DNA of 47,866 nucleotides from Kribbella albertanoniae (lineage in GTDB: Bacteria > Actinomycetota > Actinomycetes > Propionibacteriales > Kribbellaceae): assembly GCF_004348455.1 (NCBI RefSeq), contig NZ_SMKA01000032.1, positions 1 to 47,866 on the forward strand, given 5' to 3'. Positions 47,485-47,866 of this stretch are shown piece by piece. A model generated the notes under the pieces. That model saw nothing but the letters and a program-made list of their open reading frames with translations, did no database searches and was not told the DNA's origin. The translations under genes were made by a program, and so were the position numbers. The first letter of the stretch is position 1; every line of letters begins with the position of its first letter.

Positions 47485-47866
47485 CTCGATCCCGTGTAAC
47501 TCGAATCGCCGCACCTGAACCGGCGACTTCCCACCACACGTCAACCGAGCGTCCACCGTGTCGAAGTGCACCGACACCTCAACCACCAACTGCCCAACAC
47601 CCACGGGCCGCCCACCCATGCCCACAGGCGCTTCCCCCACGCCCGTGGGACGCTCCGCCATGCCCGCCGTCGGTTCGATGACGTCCGCGGGCCGCTCACC
47701 CATGCCCGCCGTTTGGTCGGTGACGTTCACGGGCCGCTCACCCATGCCCGCCGCAGGCTCGGTGACCTTCACGGGCCGCTCACCCATGCCCGCCGCAGGC
47801 TCGGTGACCTTCACGGGGCGCTCACCCATGCCTGCCGTCGGTTCGGCGGTGTTTGTGGGTTGGGGG
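47470..47866 (-). CDS. tandem-repeat protein, partial (5' end outside window)
   Basis: Reading frame open to the window edge, so at least 131 residues, with the N-terminus missing. Residues visible are about six tandem units of 14 residues around a GMGERPVKVTEPAA pattern, then a 50-residue C-terminal domain with VHFDTVDARLTCGG and VQVRRFELHGIES. The C-terminal domain looks like a conserved small fold and gives reason to call the frame real. I do not recognise the family. Confidence 0.55.
   Translation of the reverse strand, partial: PQPTNTAEPTAGMGERPVKVTEPAAGMGERPVKVTEPAAGMGERPVNVTDQTAGMGERPADVIEPTAGMAERPTGVGEAPVGMGGRPVGVGQLVVEVSVHFDTVDARLTCGGKSPVQVRRFELHGIESVGG
47620..47866. repeat. 42-base tandem repeat within the partial gene
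   Basis: Period of 42 bases (14 codons). Units start (minus strand) at 47829, 47787, 47745, 47703, 47661 and earlier ones at the edge; two of them are identical, and divergence grows toward the gene's C-terminal end. Fits slippage or recombination within a coding region. Confidence 0.75.

Noticed and set aside
47620..47866. CRISPR-like array at the window end
   Set aside because: The units are contiguous 42-base repeats without unique spacers and keep a coding frame.
1..47866. Insertion sequence, prophage or transposase genes
   Set aside because: No transposase, integrase or phage structural motif was found on either strand.

Overview
The window is about 47.9 kb of high-GC DNA with dense, short-spaced genes, many GTG starts and strong purine-rich ribosome binding sites. 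Gene content (several ECF sigma factors with SnoaL-like tails, SGNH and ricin-lectin secreted enzymes, GH78 rhamnosidase, DinB/DUF664 proteins, DUF4240, DUF6131) points to a soil actinobacterium. Propionibacteriales, possibly Kribbella-like, is my best guess, but it is an inference from gene style and not from a marker gene.

Layout. 1-8 kb: a 5'-cut alpha/beta hydrolase, a divergent AhpD-like/ECF41 sigma pair, a zinc-ribbon protein, a nucleotidyltransferase, two related secreted SGNH hydrolases (one with a ricin lectin domain), a HIRAN protein, threonine ammonia-lyase (ilvA) and a membrane coiled-coil protein. 8.1-23.6 kb: a complete L-rhamnose utilisation locus. On the minus strand, in transcription order, it has ABC importer genes (ATPase, two permeases, binding lipoprotein), mutarotase, isomerase, bifunctional aldolase/dehydrogenase, an extra COG2407 isomerase-like protein, rhamnulokinase, an orphan LuxR-type HTH and a secreted GH78 rhamnosidase. 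A divergent LacI repressor sits at its head with two operator-like palindromes. 23.7-31.3 kb: two TetR units with palindromic operators, an ECF42 sigma/DGPF pair, enoyl-CoA hydratase, RidA and small proteins. 31.5-40.2 kb: a secreted SH3-domain protein, an FAD oxidase, a phosphotransferase, a second ECF41-type sigma factor, a GH16-like protein, trpD with a full attenuation leader, and an ECF sigma gene coupled to trpD. 40.2-47.9 kb: DinB-like proteins, VOC and reductase-domain proteins, a tRNA-Ser(UGA), two MFS transporters (the first behind a short leader ORF), a LexA-like box, a left-handed beta-helix (gamma-carbonic-anhydrase-like) protein, and the C-terminal part of a repeat protein that leaves the window.

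How the parts work together. The rhamnose locus covers release of rhamnose outside the cell, import, anomer conversion, isomerisation, phosphorylation, cleavage to DHAP and lactaldehyde, and lactaldehyde oxidation, under one LacI repressor. Four ECF sigma factors lie within about 37 kb. Three carry SnoaL-like C-terminal domains and one a TPR-like extension. Two have upstream sequences matching the ECF41 autoregulated promoter type. The most striking regulatory find is the trpD leader. It has a 12-residue peptide with tandem Trp codons and mutually exclusive hairpins, placed so that it would also control the sigma gene that overlaps trpD by one base.
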